DNA from: Sphingomonas sp. Leaf357
GTDB taxonomy: Bacteria; Pseudomonadota; Alphaproteobacteria; Sphingomonadales; Sphingomonadaceae
Length of the DNA: 64,000 nucleotides
NCBI RefSeq assembly: GCF_001423845.1
Contig: NZ_LMPM01000001.1
Location: forward strand, 2,218,152-2,282,151
Direction of reading: 5' to 3'
The notes under the pieces were generated by a model. It had not been told where the DNA came from, made no database searches, and was given only the letters and a program-made list of their open reading frames with translations. Positions 28,061 to 37,595 of this stretch are shown here, one piece after another. The position numbers were made by a program, and so were the translations under genes. How positions within the stretch are numbered: position 1 is the stretch's first letter; every line of letters begins with the position of its first letter.

Positions 28061-28807
28061 ATGACACGACGCAGGCTGATAGCGGGCAATTGGAAGATGA
28101 ACGGCGACCGCGCGGCGCTGAGCGAACTGGGTGGAATCGCCATCGCCGCGCAATGCGCGCCGGGGATCGACGTCGCGATCGCCGTACCGGCGACGCTGAT
28201 CGCGCCGGCGGTGGCTGCCGCGCCGGGCCTGAGCATCGGCGCGCAGGACGTGCACTGGTCGGCCAAGGGCGCGCATACCGGATGCATCTCGGTCGGCATG
28301 ATCGCCGAGGCCGGGGCTGGCTTCTCGATCGTCGGACATAGCGAGCGGCGGGCCGACAATGGCGAGACCGACGGGCAGGTGAAGGCCAAGGCCGAGGCGC
28401 TGCTGGCCGGCGGACTGGAGGCGATCCTGTGCGTGGGCGAGACGCTGGCCGAGCGCGATGCCGGGCAGGCCGAGGCGGTGGTGACCGGGCAGTTGGCGGC
28501 GAGCCTGCCGGATGGCGCCGCGGCGAAATGGCTGTCGATCGCCTACGAGCCGGTCTGGGCGATCGGTACGGGTCGGACACCGACGGTTGCCGACGTGGCG
28601 GCGATGCACGGCGCAATCCGGGCCAAGCTGCGCGCGTTGATCGGCACGGAAGCGGATGCGGTGCGGTTGCTCTATGGCGGGTCGGTGACCGGCGACAATG
28701 CGGCTGAGCTGCTGGGGGCCGGCGACGTGGACGGCGCGCTGGTCGGCGGCGCGAGCCTGACGGCGGCGAAGTTCGTGCCGATCGTGGAGGCTGGTGCGGG
28801 GCTTTAG
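28061..28807 (+). CDS. tpiA: Triosephosphate isomerase
   Basis: 248 residues. The frame is open earlier, but the family N-terminus MTRRRLIAGNWKMNG begins at the ATG at 28061, preceded by GGGGGCGGGG. Catalytic residues: Lys in AGNWKMNG, His in IVGHSERR, and Glu in AYEPVWAIGTG; the phosphate loop LYGGSV is present. Glycolytic interconversion of DHAP and G3P. Divergent from ppiD with 139 bases between starts. Confidence 0.97.
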   Translation: MTRRRLIAGNWKMNGDRAALSELGGIAIAAQCAPGIDVAIAVPATLIAPAVAAAPGLSIGAQDVHWSAKGAHTGCISVGMIAEAGAGFSIVGHSERRADNGETDGQVKAKAEALLAGGLEAILCVGETLAERDAGQAEAVVTGQLAASLPDGAAAKWLSIAYEPVWAIGTGRTPTVADVAAMHGAIRAKLRALIGTEADAVRLLYGGSVTGDNAAELLGAGDVDGALVGGASLTAAKFVPIVEAGAGL

Positions 28808-28840
28808 TGTCGAAAAGCTACGCTGTTGCCTAATTCATAT

Positions 28841-28938
28841 CCGTTCGTGCTGAGCTTGTCGAAGCACCGTTCTTTGATCCGCAAGCAATGAACTGGCGGC
28901 AAGAAGGGCGGTGCTTCGACAAGCTCGGCACCAACGGA
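28841..28938. repeat. Intergenic hairpin repeat, CTTGTCGAAG class
   Basis: Inverted arms; left arm pairs GTGCT-N11-AGCAC and right arm GTGCT-N11-GGCAC (one wobble). Arms read GAGCTTGTCGAAGCAC and its complement. Between tpiA and the leucyl aminopeptidase 3' end. Confidence 0.78.
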
Positions 28939-28997
28939 TCAGGGTGGTGCAAACAGATCGCAAGCCTTGACGGGAAGCAGCCGGAGTACCGAGCTTT

Positions 28998-30380
28998 CTA
29001 GCCGTAACGCGTTTTCAGGACCGCCCATGCCGCGCGCAGGCCAAGTGCGTCGCCGCCTTTCGGGCGGCCGGGCTTGGCCGACGGCCGCCAGGCGAAGGTA
29101 TCGAAGTGCGCCCAGGGTGTCTCTTTCGGCACGAAGCGACGCAGGAACAAAGCGGCGGTGGTCGCGCCGGCATATCCGCCCTCGGCCGAGTTCACCAGTT
29201 CGGCGATGTCGGATTTGAGCATGTCGTCATAACCGTCCCACAGCGGCATGCGCCATAACGGGTCGCCAACCTGCGCGCCCGCCGCGAGCAGATCGCTTGC
29301 CAGCGCGTCGTCATTGCTGAAGGTGGCGGGCAGATCCGGGCCGAGTGCGACGCGCGCGGCCCCGGTGAGGGTGGCATAGTCGATGATGAGTTCCGGCTTG
29401 TCCTCGCCCGCCTTGGTCAGCGTGTCGCCCAGCACCAGGCGGCCTTCGGCGTCGGTATTGGTGTTCTCGACCGTAAGGCCCTGCCGAGTCCTGAGCACGT
29501 CGCCGGGGCGGAACGCGCTGCCGGAGATGCTGTTCTCCACCGCCGGCACGAGCAGATGCAGGCGGACCTTCAGCCGCGCGGCCATGACGAGACTGGCGAG
29601 CGCGAGCGCATGCGCCGCGCCGCCCATATCCTTCTTCATCAGCGCCATGCCGCCGCCGGGTTTGATGTTGAGGCCGCCGGTGTCGAACGTCACGCCCTTG
29701 CCGACGATGGCGATGCGCGGATGCTTGGGATCGCCCCATTCGAGTTCGATCAGGCGCGGCGCGCGATCGGCCGCGGCGGCTTTGCCGACCGTGTGGATCA
29801 TCGGATAGCCCTTGGCGAGCGGTTCGCCCTTGGTGACGGTGAGCGTGGCCCCATGCGCCTTGGCGAGCGTGTCGGCCCGCGCCTCCAGATCGGCCGGCCC
29901 CATGTCGGACGCGGGCGTGTTGACGAGGTCGCGCACGAGCGCGGTGGCGGCGGCGAGGCGGACGGTTTCCTCGATCCGGGCGGGGTCCCCGGTGAGCAGG
30001 ACGCGCGCGCCGACCTCGTCGCCCTTGCGGTACGCATCGAAGCGATATTGCGCGAGCAGCCAGCCGAGCATCGCCGCGCCAGGGTCGCCCTCGGCCAAGC
30101 GATAGGTCCCCGCCGGCAATTGCTCGCCGAGCGAAGCGATGCGCCACGGCGAATCGAGGCTTTCGTTGCAGACCAGCAGCATCGACCAGTCGTCCGCCGC
30201 GTCGCCGGGCAGGACGGCGCGGTTGCCGGCCTTGCCGGTCAGCCGGTGCGCGGAGACGGCGGTGCGGGTGCGCTGCGGTTGTTTCGCCAGCCAAGCGTCA
30301 TAGGCATCAGGATGGACGACGTGGATCGTGCGCGCGCTCTGGCCGCGATCGGCCTGGAGCAGGGTGGAGAAATCGGTCAT
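28998..30380 (-). CDS. Leucyl aminopeptidase (M17 family)
   Basis: 460 residues from the ATG at 30380; the frame is open 30 codons further without family similarity. M17 metallopeptidases remove N-terminal residues using two metal ions. Motifs: GKGVTFDTGGLNIKPGGGM (metal/Lys), MKKDMGGAAHAL, the M17 signature NTDAEGRLVLGD, and AELVNSAEGGYAGATTAALFL. Close to the PepB-like subfamily with a short N-terminal domain. Cytoplasmic peptide turnover. Divergent from the PQQ dehydrogenase. Confidence 0.92.
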   Translation of the reverse strand: MTDFSTLLQADRGQSARTIHVVHPDAYDAWLAKQPQRTRTAVSAHRLTGKAGNRAVLPGDAADDWSMLLVCNESLDSPWRIASLGEQLPAGTYRLAEGDPGAAMLGWLLAQYRFDAYRKGDEVGARVLLTGDPARIEETVRLAAATALVRDLVNTPASDMGPADLEARADTLAKAHGATLTVTKGEPLAKGYPMIHTVGKAAAADRAPRLIELEWGDPKHPRIAIVGKGVTFDTGGLNIKPGGGMALMKKDMGGAAHALALASLVMAARLKVRLHLLVPAVENSISGSAFRPGDVLRTRQGLTVENTNTDAEGRLVLGDTLTKAGEDKPELIIDYATLTGAARVALGPDLPATFSNDDALASDLLAAGAQVGDPLWRMPLWDGYDDMLKSDIAELVNSAEGGYAGATTAALFLRRFVPKETPWAHFDTFAWRPSAKPGRPKGGDALGLRAAWAVLKTRYG

Positions 30381-30516
30381 CGCGGGGTCATTTCGGCAAT
30401 TGGGGCGGGGGACGATCCTAGAGCAGGAACCTGCCGAGATGAAATGCCCTGATTTGCGCTTGCAATCCATGCAGGCGCGATGACCCAGGTTTCAGGCAGG
30501 ATACGCTACGGCATCC

Positions 30517-30541
30517 GGAACCAATACGATGCCGTTCCGTT
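30517..30541 (+). promoter_or_regulatory. EcfG-type general stress promoter
   Basis: GGAAC at 30517-30521 and CGTT at 30538-30541 with exactly 16 bases between, an exact match to the alphaproteobacterial EcfG sigma promoter consensus. The -10 element ends 35 bases before the chosen start of the PQQ dehydrogenase. Confidence 0.75.
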
Positions 30542-30576
30542 TGCGATCCAACTCACTCAAGTCAGGACATTCCATC

Positions 30577-32958
30577 ATGCCGAAGCGCCGCAGCTGGGCC
30601 GCCACGATCCTTGGTATCGTGATCGCGGCGATCGGGCTCGTGCTGGCGATCGGTGGGGTGTGGCTCGCGGCTCTCGGCGGATCGCTTTATTATTTGGTGA
30701 CCGGCGTGGCGATGCTGGCGGCGGGCTTGCAACTGGTGCGCGGCCGGATGGCGGGCGTGTGGATCTATGTCGCAATCTTCGTGCTGACGTTCCTGTGGGC
30801 GTTGTGGGAAGTGGGGCTCGAGCCCTGGGCCCTGGTGCCGCGCGTGATCGCGCCTCTGGTGCTGCTGATCGCGGCCTTGCTGGTGATGCCCACCTTGAGC
30901 GTGGCGCGGAACCGCTGGAAGGCCGGGCTGTTCAGCGCCGGCGCGGTCCTCGTCGTAGCGGCATTGTTCTTCGGCATCCTCGGTTTCCAGGACAATGTCG
31001 CGGTTGCCGCGCTGCCGGCGCAGAATTCGCAGGGCATGGCCGATCCATCCGGTCAGGCGACGGGTGCCGACTGGCCGGCTTATGGCGGAACGACGAGTGC
31101 ACGACGCTACTCACCGCTGACGCAGATCAGTCTCAGCAATGTCGGCAAGCTGGAAAAGGTGTGGGAGACGCATACCGGTGGCCTGCCGACCGATCCGCAG
31201 TTCACCAAATTGTACGGCACCGAGAACACGCCGCTCAAGGTCGGCAACCTGCTGTACACGTGCACCGCGAAGAACGTGATCGTCGCGCTGGATCCCGCGA
31301 CGGGCAAGCAGGCGTGGCGCTTCGACCCGAAGGTACCGGACGACTGGATTCCCTACACGACCGCTTGCCGCGGCGTGGTCTATTATGCCGTGCCGAATGC
31401 GCCGCAGGGCAGCCTGTGCGCGACCCGGATCGTCGAAGGCACGCTGGATTCGCGGCTGATCGCGGTCGATGCGCTGACCGGCAAGCCGTGCACCGATTTC
31501 GGTACCAACGGTCAGACCGATACCAAGATCGGCATGGGCGACGTGTATCCGGGCTACGCCTCGATCAACTCCGCCCCGACCGTGGTACGCGGCGTCGCGG
31601 TGGTCGGGCATCAGATCCTCGACGGGCAGACCAAGTTCGCGCCGTCGGGCGTGATCCAGGGCTTCGACATGGTGACCGGCAAGCTGCGCTGGGCATGGGA
31701 CATGATGCACCCGGACTGGAACGGCTATCCGCCTGCCGGGCAATATTGGTCACGCGGCACCCCGAATTCCTGGACCGGCGCTTCGGGCGACGAGCAGCTC
31801 GGGCTGGCCTATGTGCCGATGGGCAATGCCGCGAACGATTATCTGAGCAGCCATCGCAGCCCCCAGGAAAACCAGTACGCCACCTCGCTGGTCGCTTTGG
31901 ACGTGATGACCGGCAAGCCGCGCTGGACGTTCCAGGCCGTGAAGAAGGACGTATGGGATTACGACTTCGGCAGCCAGGCGACCTTGATCGATTACAAGGG
32001 CACGCCGGCGATCGTCGTGCCGAGCAAGCAGGGCGACATGTACGTGCTGGACCGCGCGACGGGCCGGGCGCTGACCCCGATCGGCACGGTGCAGGCACCG
32101 GGCGGCGGGGCGGAACCCGCCCAGCGTGCGGCGACGCAGATCGTGTCGCTGTGGCATACGCTGCGCCGCCCGCAGCTGCTGACCGAGCGCGACATGTGGG
32201 GCATGTCCCCGATCGATCAGCTGTTCTGCCGCATCCAGTTCCGCCAGGCGGATTATCGCGGCTTCTTCACGCCACCGAGCGTGGGCAAGCGCTCGGTCGA
32301 ATATCCCGGCTATAACGGCGGCAGCGATTGGGGCGGCGTGTCGGTCGATCCGGTGCGCGGCGTGATCGTCGCCAATTACAACGACATGCCGAACTATGTG
32401 AAGCTGGTGCCGCGCGCCGAGGCGACGAAGCTCGGCGTGCTGCCGCGCTTCATGACGCCGGGCAAATCGTCCTCGACCTCGCACTCGATCGATCCACAAT
32501 GGGCATCGCCCTATGCGGTGAACGTGAATGCCGGTTGGCGCGTGCCGTGGACCGGCATGCTGTGCAAGCAGCCGCCATATGGCGGGATCCGCGCGATCGA
32601 CATCGCGACGGGCAAGACCTTGTGGGATCGGCCGTTCGGGACGGCCCGCAAGAACGGGCCGTTCGGCATCCCGTCCGGTCTGCCCTTCCACATCGGCACG
32701 CCGAACAATGGCGGCAGCGTGGTGACGGCGAGCGGACTGGTGTTCATCGCCGCCGCCACCGATGACCTGATCCGCGCGATCGATCTGCGCACCGGCAAGA
32801 CGGTATGGAGTGCGAAGCTGCCCGCTGGCGGACAGGCGACGCCGATGGTCTACGAGCAGGGCGGCCGGGAATTCCTGGTGATCTTCGCCGGTGGCCATCA
32901 CTTCATGGAGACACCGGCCGGCGACAGCGTGATCGCCTATGCCTTGCCGAGGGCGTGA
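30577..32958 (+). CDS. gcd: Membrane-bound PQQ-dependent glucose/quinate/shikimate-type dehydrogenase
   Basis: 793 residues from the ATG at 30577. Five N-terminal transmembrane helices (about 10-140), then an eight-bladed PQQ propeller in the periplasm, starting WPAYGGTTSARRYSPLTQI. PQQ-type repeats (ALDPATGKQAWRF, ALDVMTGKPRWTF, AIDIATGKTLWDRPFG, AIDLRTGKTVWSAK) mark the blades. It oxidises aldose or polyol in the periplasm, feeding ubiquinone; whether the substrate is glucose is not certain. No PQQ synthesis gene is in the window. An exact EcfG promoter precedes it, and a MAPEG gene is coupled downstream (TGATG). Confidence 0.9.
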   Translation: MPKRRSWAATILGIVIAAIGLVLAIGGVWLAALGGSLYYLVTGVAMLAAGLQLVRGRMAGVWIYVAIFVLTFLWALWEVGLEPWALVPRVIAPLVLLIAALLVMPTLSVARNRWKAGLFSAGAVLVVAALFFGILGFQDNVAVAALPAQNSQGMADPSGQATGADWPAYGGTTSARRYSPLTQISLSNVGKLEKVWETHTGGLPTDPQFTKLYGTENTPLKVGNLLYTCTAKNVIVALDPATGKQAWRFDPKVPDDWIPYTTACRGVVYYAVPNAPQGSLCATRIVEGTLDSRLIAVDALTGKPCTDFGTNGQTDTKIGMGDVYPGYASINSAPTVVRGVAVVGHQILDGQTKFAPSGVIQGFDMVTGKLRWAWDMMHPDWNGYPPAGQYWSRGTPNSWTGASGDEQLGLAYVPMGNAANDYLSSHRSPQENQYATSLVALDVMTGKPRWTFQAVKKDVWDYDFGSQATLIDYKGTPAIVVPSKQGDMYVLDRATGRALTPIGTVQAPGGGAEPAQRAATQIVSLWHTLRRPQLLTERDMWGMSPIDQLFCRIQFRQADYRGFFTPPSVGKRSVEYPGYNGGSDWGGVSVDPVRGVIVANYNDMPNYVKLVPRAEATKLGVLPRFMTPGKSSSTSHSIDPQWASPYAVNVNAGWRVPWTGMLCKQPPYGGIRAIDIATGKTLWDRPFGTARKNGPFGIPSGLPFHIGTPNNGGSVVTASGLVFIAAATDDLIRAIDLRTGKTVWSAKLPAGGQATPMVYEQGGREFLVIFAGGHHFMETPAGDSVIAYALPRA

Positions 32959-33347
32959 TGACGACCGAACTGACGATCCTCGGCCTGTCGGTCCTGTTGC
33001 TGGTCGTGCATATCGGCATCCAGGGCCAGACCGTGACCAAGGAGCGTGGGCGGGCGTGGAATGCCAGCGCGCGGGACGAACAGCAGAGGCCGTTGGGGGT
33101 CGTTGCCGGGCGGGCGCAGCGGGCGCTGGACAATTACAAGGAGACCTGGCCCGCTTTCATCGCGCTTGCGCTGGCACTTGCCGTGTCCGGGCAGAGCGGC
33201 GGGATCGGGGCGATCGGGGCGTGCGTGTGGTTCGCGGCTCGGATCGTCTACGTGCCGCTCTATCTGCTCGGCGTGGTCGGCTGGCGATCGGTGGCGTTTC
33301 TCGTATCGCTTCTGGGGCTGGGGATGATGTTGGTGCGGCTCTTTTGA
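32958..33347 (+). CDS. MAPEG family membrane protein
   Basis: 129 residues with four hydrophobic helices (about 5-22, 65-80, 85-105, 112-128). The second loop carries the MAPEG-type ER-x-W-NA and Q-R-A-LDN-x-x-ET-P-F-like pattern, here RAQRALDNYKETWPAF. MAPEG proteins include glutathione-linked membrane enzymes. Its ATG overlaps the stop of the PQQ dehydrogenase (TGATG), so the two are coupled and probably share the EcfG promoter. Substrate unknown. Confidence 0.8.
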   Translation: MTTELTILGLSVLLLVVHIGIQGQTVTKERGRAWNASARDEQQRPLGVVAGRAQRALDNYKETWPAFIALALALAVSGQSGGIGAIGACVWFAARIVYVPLYLLGVVGWRSVAFLVSLLGLGMMLVRLF

Positions 33348-33385
33348 ACCGTGTCGGTGCAGAATAAATGCCCCATAACGGTTTT

Positions 33386-33401
33386 TTAGGAACCGCTTAA
33401 C
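33386..33401 (+). promoter_or_regulatory. Candidate CtrA box (one mismatch)
   Basis: TTAG-N7-TTAAC, the same one-base variant of the CtrA consensus as at 3228, 45 bases before the hemerythrin-like start. Confidence 0.35.
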
Positions 33402-33445
33402 TGCGCCTCATCAAGTCTCCGGCTACAAGCTGGGGATTTACGCGA

Positions 33446-33910
33446 ATGATCGAACGAAGCACGTTGTCGGACGAGCATGCGGCGATCCTGGAGATCGCCG
33501 GCGCCATTCTGGACATCATCGCGCAACCGGATTTCGACGTCATCCTGGCGATCAAGATGCGCTGGCGGCTGGGCCATGCGCTGGCCGTGCATCTCGCGAA
33601 AGAGGACAAGATCATCTATCCGCGCCTGAAACAGCAGGGCAACGCGCAGGTCGCGGATCTCGCGCAGCGTTTCGAACGCGAAATGGGCGGCCTGTCGGTC
33701 GAATATCAGCGCTATATGGTGGCCTGGGCCGGCGAGAGCATCCGCGCCGACCGCGATGCGTTCCGCGCCGACACGCGCCGCATCCTGTCGCTCCTGGCGC
33801 TGCGTGTCGAGCGCGAGGAGGCGGAGTTGTATCCGATGTACGAAGCGACCGGCGAGACCGCTGCCGTAACCGGCGGACATCTGGCCCCGCCGTTCGCCAA
33901 ATCCGGCTGA
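33446..33910 (+). CDS. Hemerythrin-like protein with incomplete iron ligands
   Basis: 154 residues, four-helix bundle. Hemerythrin pattern in helix A (SDEH, His11) and helix B (HLAKEDKIIYP, His49 with Glu53) is kept. In helix C the expected EH is E-M (Met80), and in helix D the expected H-x-x-x-EE-x-x-LYP reads RVEREEAELYP (Arg120). Two of the five usual histidines are therefore missing by my alignment, so a diiron oxygen site may be absent or altered. Ends five bases before the convergent rimO stop. Confidence 0.72.
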   Translation: MIERSTLSDEHAAILEIAGAILDIIAQPDFDVILAIKMRWRLGHALAVHLAKEDKIIYPRLKQQGNAQVADLAQRFEREMGGLSVEYQRYMVAWAGESIRADRDAFRADTRRILSLLALRVEREEAELYPMYEATGETAAVTGGHLAPPFAKSG

Positions 33911-33915
33911 CGCGC

Positions 33916-35244
33916 TTAGATGGGCACGCCGTACAGATCGTGCTCGTCCGCATCCTCGATCGCGACGGGCACGATATCGCCTTGCTTGAGATGTCCGGCG
34001 TCGCGCAGGAACACCTCGCCGTCGATCTCGGGCGCATCGGCCTTCGAACGTCCGGTTGCGCCGCCCTCCTCGTCCACGGCATCGATGATGACATCCAGCG
34101 TGCGGCCGATCCTGGCCTGCAGCTTCTCCGCCGAAATGCGCGCGGTCAGCTCCATCAACCGGGCATACCGCTCCTCCTTGACCTCTTCCGGCACGTGGTT
34201 CGGCAGATCGTTGGCGGCGGCCCCCTCGACGGGCTCGAAGCGGAATGCGCCGACGCGATCGAGCCGCGCCTCTTCCAGCCAGTCCATCAGATATCTGAAA
34301 TCGTCCTCCGTCTCGCCGGGGAAGCCAACGACGAAGGTCGAGCGGATCGCGATATCCGGGGCGATCGTGCGCCAGTTCTTGATCCGCTCCAAGACCTTCG
34401 CCTCGTTGGCCGGGCGGCGCATGAGCTTCAGGACGTTACGGCTGGCATGCTGGAACGGGATGTCGAGATAGGGAAGGATCAGCCCATCGGCCATTAGCGG
34501 GATGACCTGATCGACGTGCGGATACGGGTAGACGTAGTGCAGGCGCACCCAGGCACCGAGCTTGCCGAGCTCGCGCGACAGGTCGGTCATGTGAGCGCGA
34601 ACTTCCTCGCCATGCCACATGCGGGGCTGGTGGCGGATGTCCACGCCGTACGCCGACGTGTCCTGGCTGATGACCAGCAATTCCTTTGTGCCGGCCTCGA
34701 TCAGCTTTTCCGCCTCGCGCAGGATCGCATCGGGGCGGCGGCTGACGAGATCGCCGCGTAGCGACGGGATTATGCAGAAGGAGCAGCGGTGGTTGCAGCC
34801 TTCGCTGATCTTCAGATAGCTGTAGTGGCGCGGGGTGAGTTTCAGGCCACTGTCGGGCACGAGATTGAGGAATGCGCTGGGCGGCATCGGCGCCGCGTCA
34901 TGCACCGCGCCGACGACCTCTTCATATTGATGCGCGCCGGTGACGGCGAGGATACCCGGGAACTTGGCGCGGATCATCTCCGCTTCCTTGCCCATGCAGC
35001 CGGTAACGATGACGCGGCCGTTCTCGGCGATCGCCTCGCCGATCGCCTCGAGCGATTCTTCCTTGGCGGAGTCGAGGAAGCCGCAGGTATTGACCAGCAC
35101 GACATCCGCCCCGGCATAGTCCGGCGACATCGCATATCCGTCCGAGCGGAGCTTGGTGAGGATGCGTTCGCTATCGACCAGGTTCTTCGGACAGCCGAGC
35201 GAAACCATGCCGATCTTCGGCGGGGAGGGGAGTATCGTTGCCAT
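33916..35244 (-). CDS. rimO: Ribosomal protein S12 methylthiotransferase RimO
   Basis: 442 residues. Radical-SAM methylthiotransferase acting on Asp88 of S12. N-terminal UPF0004 domain with [10 protein letters not shown] and [13 protein letters not shown] (cluster cysteines), radical-[11 protein letters not shown] with [12 protein letters not shown], and a C-terminal TRAM domain (about 375-440). The PKN in [10 protein letters not shown] and the SLRG element favour RimO over MiaB. Confidence 0.96.
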   Translation of the reverse strand: MATILPSPPKIGMVSLGCPKNLVDSERILTKLRSDGYAMSPDYAGADVVLVNTCGFLDSAKEESLEAIGEAIAENGRVIVTGCMGKEAEMIRAKFPGILAVTGAHQYEEVVGAVHDAAPMPPSAFLNLVPDSGLKLTPRHYSYLKISEGCNHRCSFCIIPSLRGDLVSRRPDAILREAEKLIEAGTKELLVISQDTSAYGVDIRHQPRMWHGEEVRAHMTDLSRELGKLGAWVRLHYVYPYPHVDQVIPLMADGLILPYLDIPFQHASRNVLKLMRRPANEAKVLERIKNWRTIAPDIAIRSTFVVGFPGETEDDFRYLMDWLEEARLDRVGAFRFEPVEGAAANDLPNHVPEEVKEERYARLMELTARISAEKLQARIGRTLDVIIDAVDEEGGATGRSKADAPEIDGEVFLRDAGHLKQGDIVPVAIEDADEHDLYGVPI

Positions 35245-35308
35245 GGGAGGGGCGGCATGTAGGGCAAGTGGGCGGATTTTTCCAGCGGTGCGTTTCGCTT
35301 GCGCTTTT

Positions 35309-35394
35309 CCGTGTGTCCTGAGCTTGTCGAAGGACTGACTTTCCCTCTACGCTTGTTAAGAAGGGCAGTGCTTCGACAGGCTCAGCACAGACGG
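35309..35394. repeat. Intergenic hairpin repeat, CTTGTCGAAG class
   Basis: Left arm GTCCT-N11-AGGAC and right arm GTGCT-N11-AGCAC; the two arms differ by a compensated C-G to G-C change. Same class as the element at 28841. Between rimO and the DOMON-like gene. Confidence 0.78.
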
Positions 35395-35402
35395 AATTTG
35401 GG

Positions 35403-35954
35403 ATGAGCGTTTCGAGCACTTACTTGCTGGTCGCCCATCCGGACACTCCGCCGAATGCCGTGCGGGCGGTTCGGGCAGAAATCGTCGACGACAACGGCGA
35501 TGAGTTGCTGATCACCTTCATCGTCGAGGGCAGCGAATATGTCGCGCTCCCCGAATGGGTGACGTCCGCCCGCGCCGATGGCCTTTGGAAGACGACGTGT
35601 TGCGAGCTTTTCCTCGCGCCGCTCGGGTCCGACGCCTATTTCGAGTTCAATTATTCGCCGTCGACGCGGTGGGCCGCGTACCGGTTCGACGGATATCGCA
35701 CTGGGGGACGCGATTTGCTGCTGACCGTGGAGCCGCATGTCGATCGGGGTGACGACGAATCCGATTATCTGGTCGAGGTGGATCAGGATTTGTCCGATCT
35801 TGGATCGGGATTGTTGCTGATGGGCCTCTCCGCCGTCATCGAGGAAACCGACGGGACCAAATCCTATTGGGCGCTGGCCCACGCTCCCGGACCGCCGGAT
35901 TTCCACAACCGGGATTGCTTTATCGCGACCCTCCCGGCACCAGCCGTGTCATGA
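35403..35954 (+). CDS. DOMON-like domain protein
   Basis: 183 residues, beta-sandwich prediction with ADGLWKTTCCELFLAP and YFEFNYSPSTRWAAYRFDGYR, which match DOMON-like single-domain proteins of sphingomonads. DOMON domains bind heme or sugars; no signal peptide is seen, so it seems cytoplasmic. Overlaps the downstream DUF1343 gene by four bases (ATGA), so they are coupled. Ligand unknown. Confidence 0.72.
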   Translation: MSVSSTYLLVAHPDTPPNAVRAVRAEIVDDNGDELLITFIVEGSEYVALPEWVTSARADGLWKTTCCELFLAPLGSDAYFEFNYSPSTRWAAYRFDGYRTGGRDLLLTVEPHVDRGDDESDYLVEVDQDLSDLGSGLLLMGLSAVIEETDGTKSYWALAHAPGPPDFHNRDCFIATLPAPAVS

Positions 35955-37147
35955 AATTCGGTATCGATCGCCTGCTCGCCGACCCTGAACTACGCGCGCC
36001 GCTGGAGGGGAAGCGAGTGGCGCTGCTCGCGCATCCCGCTTCGGTGACGGCGGATCTCACGCACAGTCTCGATGCCCTGATCGCGGCGGGGCTGAACGTT
36101 TCGGCGATGTTCGGACCGCAGCATGGGGTGCGCGGCGACCTGCAGGACAATATGATGGAGTCGCCCGACTTCACCGACCCGCACTACAATATTCCGGTGT
36201 TCAGCCTGTACGGCGAAGTGCGGCGGCCGACCGGGCAATCGATGGGCACCTTCGATACGATGCTGATCGACCTGCAGGATGTCGGGTGCCGGATCTACAC
36301 GTTCGTCACGACCTTGCTCTATGTGCTGGAGGCGGCGGCCGCGCATGGCAAGGCGGTGTGGGTGCTGGACCGGCCCAATCCGGCGGGGCGGCCGATCGAG
36401 GGGCTGACGTTGCTGCCGGGGTGGGAGAGCTTCGTCGGGGCGGGGCCGATGCCGATGCGGCACGGCATGACGCTGGGTGAACTAGGCCATTGGTTCATCG
36501 AACACTACAAGCTCGACGTGGAGTATCGCGTCATCGCGATGGAGAATTGGGCACCCGGGGACGAGCCGGGGTTCGGCTGGCCCGAGGATCGCGTGTGGAT
36601 CAATCCCAGCCCGAATGCCGCCAACGTCAACATGGCACGGGACTATGCAGGCACGGTGATGCTGGAAGGGACCACCCTGTCCGAAGGACGCGGCACGACA
36701 CGGCCGCTGGAACTGTTCGGCGCTCCGGACATCGAGGCCAAGGCGGTGATCGCCGAGATGCGCCGGATCGCGCCGGACTGGCTGGCGGGGTGTACCTTGC
36801 GCGACTTCTGGTTCCAGCCGACGTTCCACAAGCATGTCGGGCAGCTTTGCCATGGGGTGTTCATTCACGCCGAAGGCGCCGGATACGATCATGCCGCGTT
36901 CCGGCCGTGGCGCGTGCAGGCGGCGGGGTTCAAGGCGATCCGGGCGCTGTATCCCGATTACGATCTGTGGCGCGATTTTCCGTACGAATACGAGTTCGGC
37001 AAGCTGGCGATCGACGTGATCAACGGCGGGCCTGGCCTGCGCGAATGGGTCGACGATGCGGCGGCAAGGGCCGGCGATCTCGATGCCGTGACGCGGCCGG
37101 ACGAAGCGGCGTGGGCGGAGACGATGCGACCGTTCCTGCTGTATTGA
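35951..37147 (+). CDS. DUF1343 protein, NamZ-type exo-beta-N-acetylmuramidase-like
   Basis: 398 residues from the ATG at 35951. Matches DUF1343: LLAHPASVTADLTHSLDAL, MFGPQHGVRGDLQDNM, PVFSLYG, DLQDVGCRIYTFVTTL, VLDRPNPAGR and EGTTLSEGRGTTRP. Family member NamZ removes N-acetylmuramic acid from peptidoglycan ends. No signal peptide is evident, unlike many secreted members, so a role in cytoplasmic muropeptide recycling or an unseen export route is possible. Coupled to the DOMON-like gene. Confidence 0.85.
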   Translation: MKFGIDRLLADPELRAPLEGKRVALLAHPASVTADLTHSLDALIAAGLNVSAMFGPQHGVRGDLQDNMMESPDFTDPHYNIPVFSLYGEVRRPTGQSMGTFDTMLIDLQDVGCRIYTFVTTLLYVLEAAAAHGKAVWVLDRPNPAGRPIEGLTLLPGWESFVGAGPMPMRHGMTLGELGHWFIEHYKLDVEYRVIAMENWAPGDEPGFGWPEDRVWINPSPNAANVNMARDYAGTVMLEGTTLSEGRGTTRPLELFGAPDIEAKAVIAEMRRIAPDWLAGCTLRDFWFQPTFHKHVGQLCHGVFIHAEGAGYDHAAFRPWRVQAAGFKAIRALYPDYDLWRDFPYEYEFGKLAIDVINGGPGLREWVDDAAARAGDLDAVTRPDEAAWAETMRPFLLY

Positions 37148-37203
37148 TTAACCCTTTCAAAGGGGTTTTGGGCCAGACTGTCGTTCGAACAGGAGTTTGA
37201 TCG

Positions 37204-37545
37204 ATGAGCGAGACGGTTGCTGGCGGACGGGCGAAGCGCGACAGCGTGTTTCGAACCGCCAGCATCATGCTGGACACCGGCCGACGGATCGAATGCCGGG
37301 TGCGCAACACGTCGCCGACCGGCGTCGGCGTGTCGCACAAGGGCGACCTGAGCACCGGAATGGCGATTCGCATCGCGGTCGGCAAGACGCCGGAAGTCGA
37401 AGCGATGGTCGCCTGGGCGACGGAAGATCATGCCGGAATCGCGTTCGGCGCGGCGCCCAAATCAGATGATTTCAAGGTCGGGAGCGTGTTGCCGACAGTG
37501 CAGGCGGGCTGGATGGCCGAAATCGACGATTGGTACAGGAAGTGA
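37204..37545 (+). CDS. PilZ domain protein
   Basis: 113 residues, single PilZ domain. The second c-di-GMP motif (D/N-x-S-x-x-G) appears as RNTSPTGVGV at about residues 33-42; the N-terminal RxxxR is imperfect (AKRDSVFR). Binding of c-di-GMP is therefore uncertain. AGGAG lies 6 bases before the ATG. Targets could be motility or exopolysaccharide, but nothing nearby tells. Confidence 0.78.
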   Translation: MSETVAGGRAKRDSVFRTASIMLDTGRRIECRVRNTSPTGVGVSHKGDLSTGMAIRIAVGKTPEVEAMVAWATEDHAGIAFGAAPKSDDFKVGSVLPTVQAGWMAEIDDWYRK

Positions 37546-37595
37546 CGGTAAACGACGCGACGTAAAACGACTGAGCGCGGACTCGCGTCATCCTG

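Noticed and set aside
25999..28341. Long open frame on the + strand opposite ppiD, running into tpiA
   Set aside because: Shadow of ppiD; ends in the wrong frame across the tpiA start.
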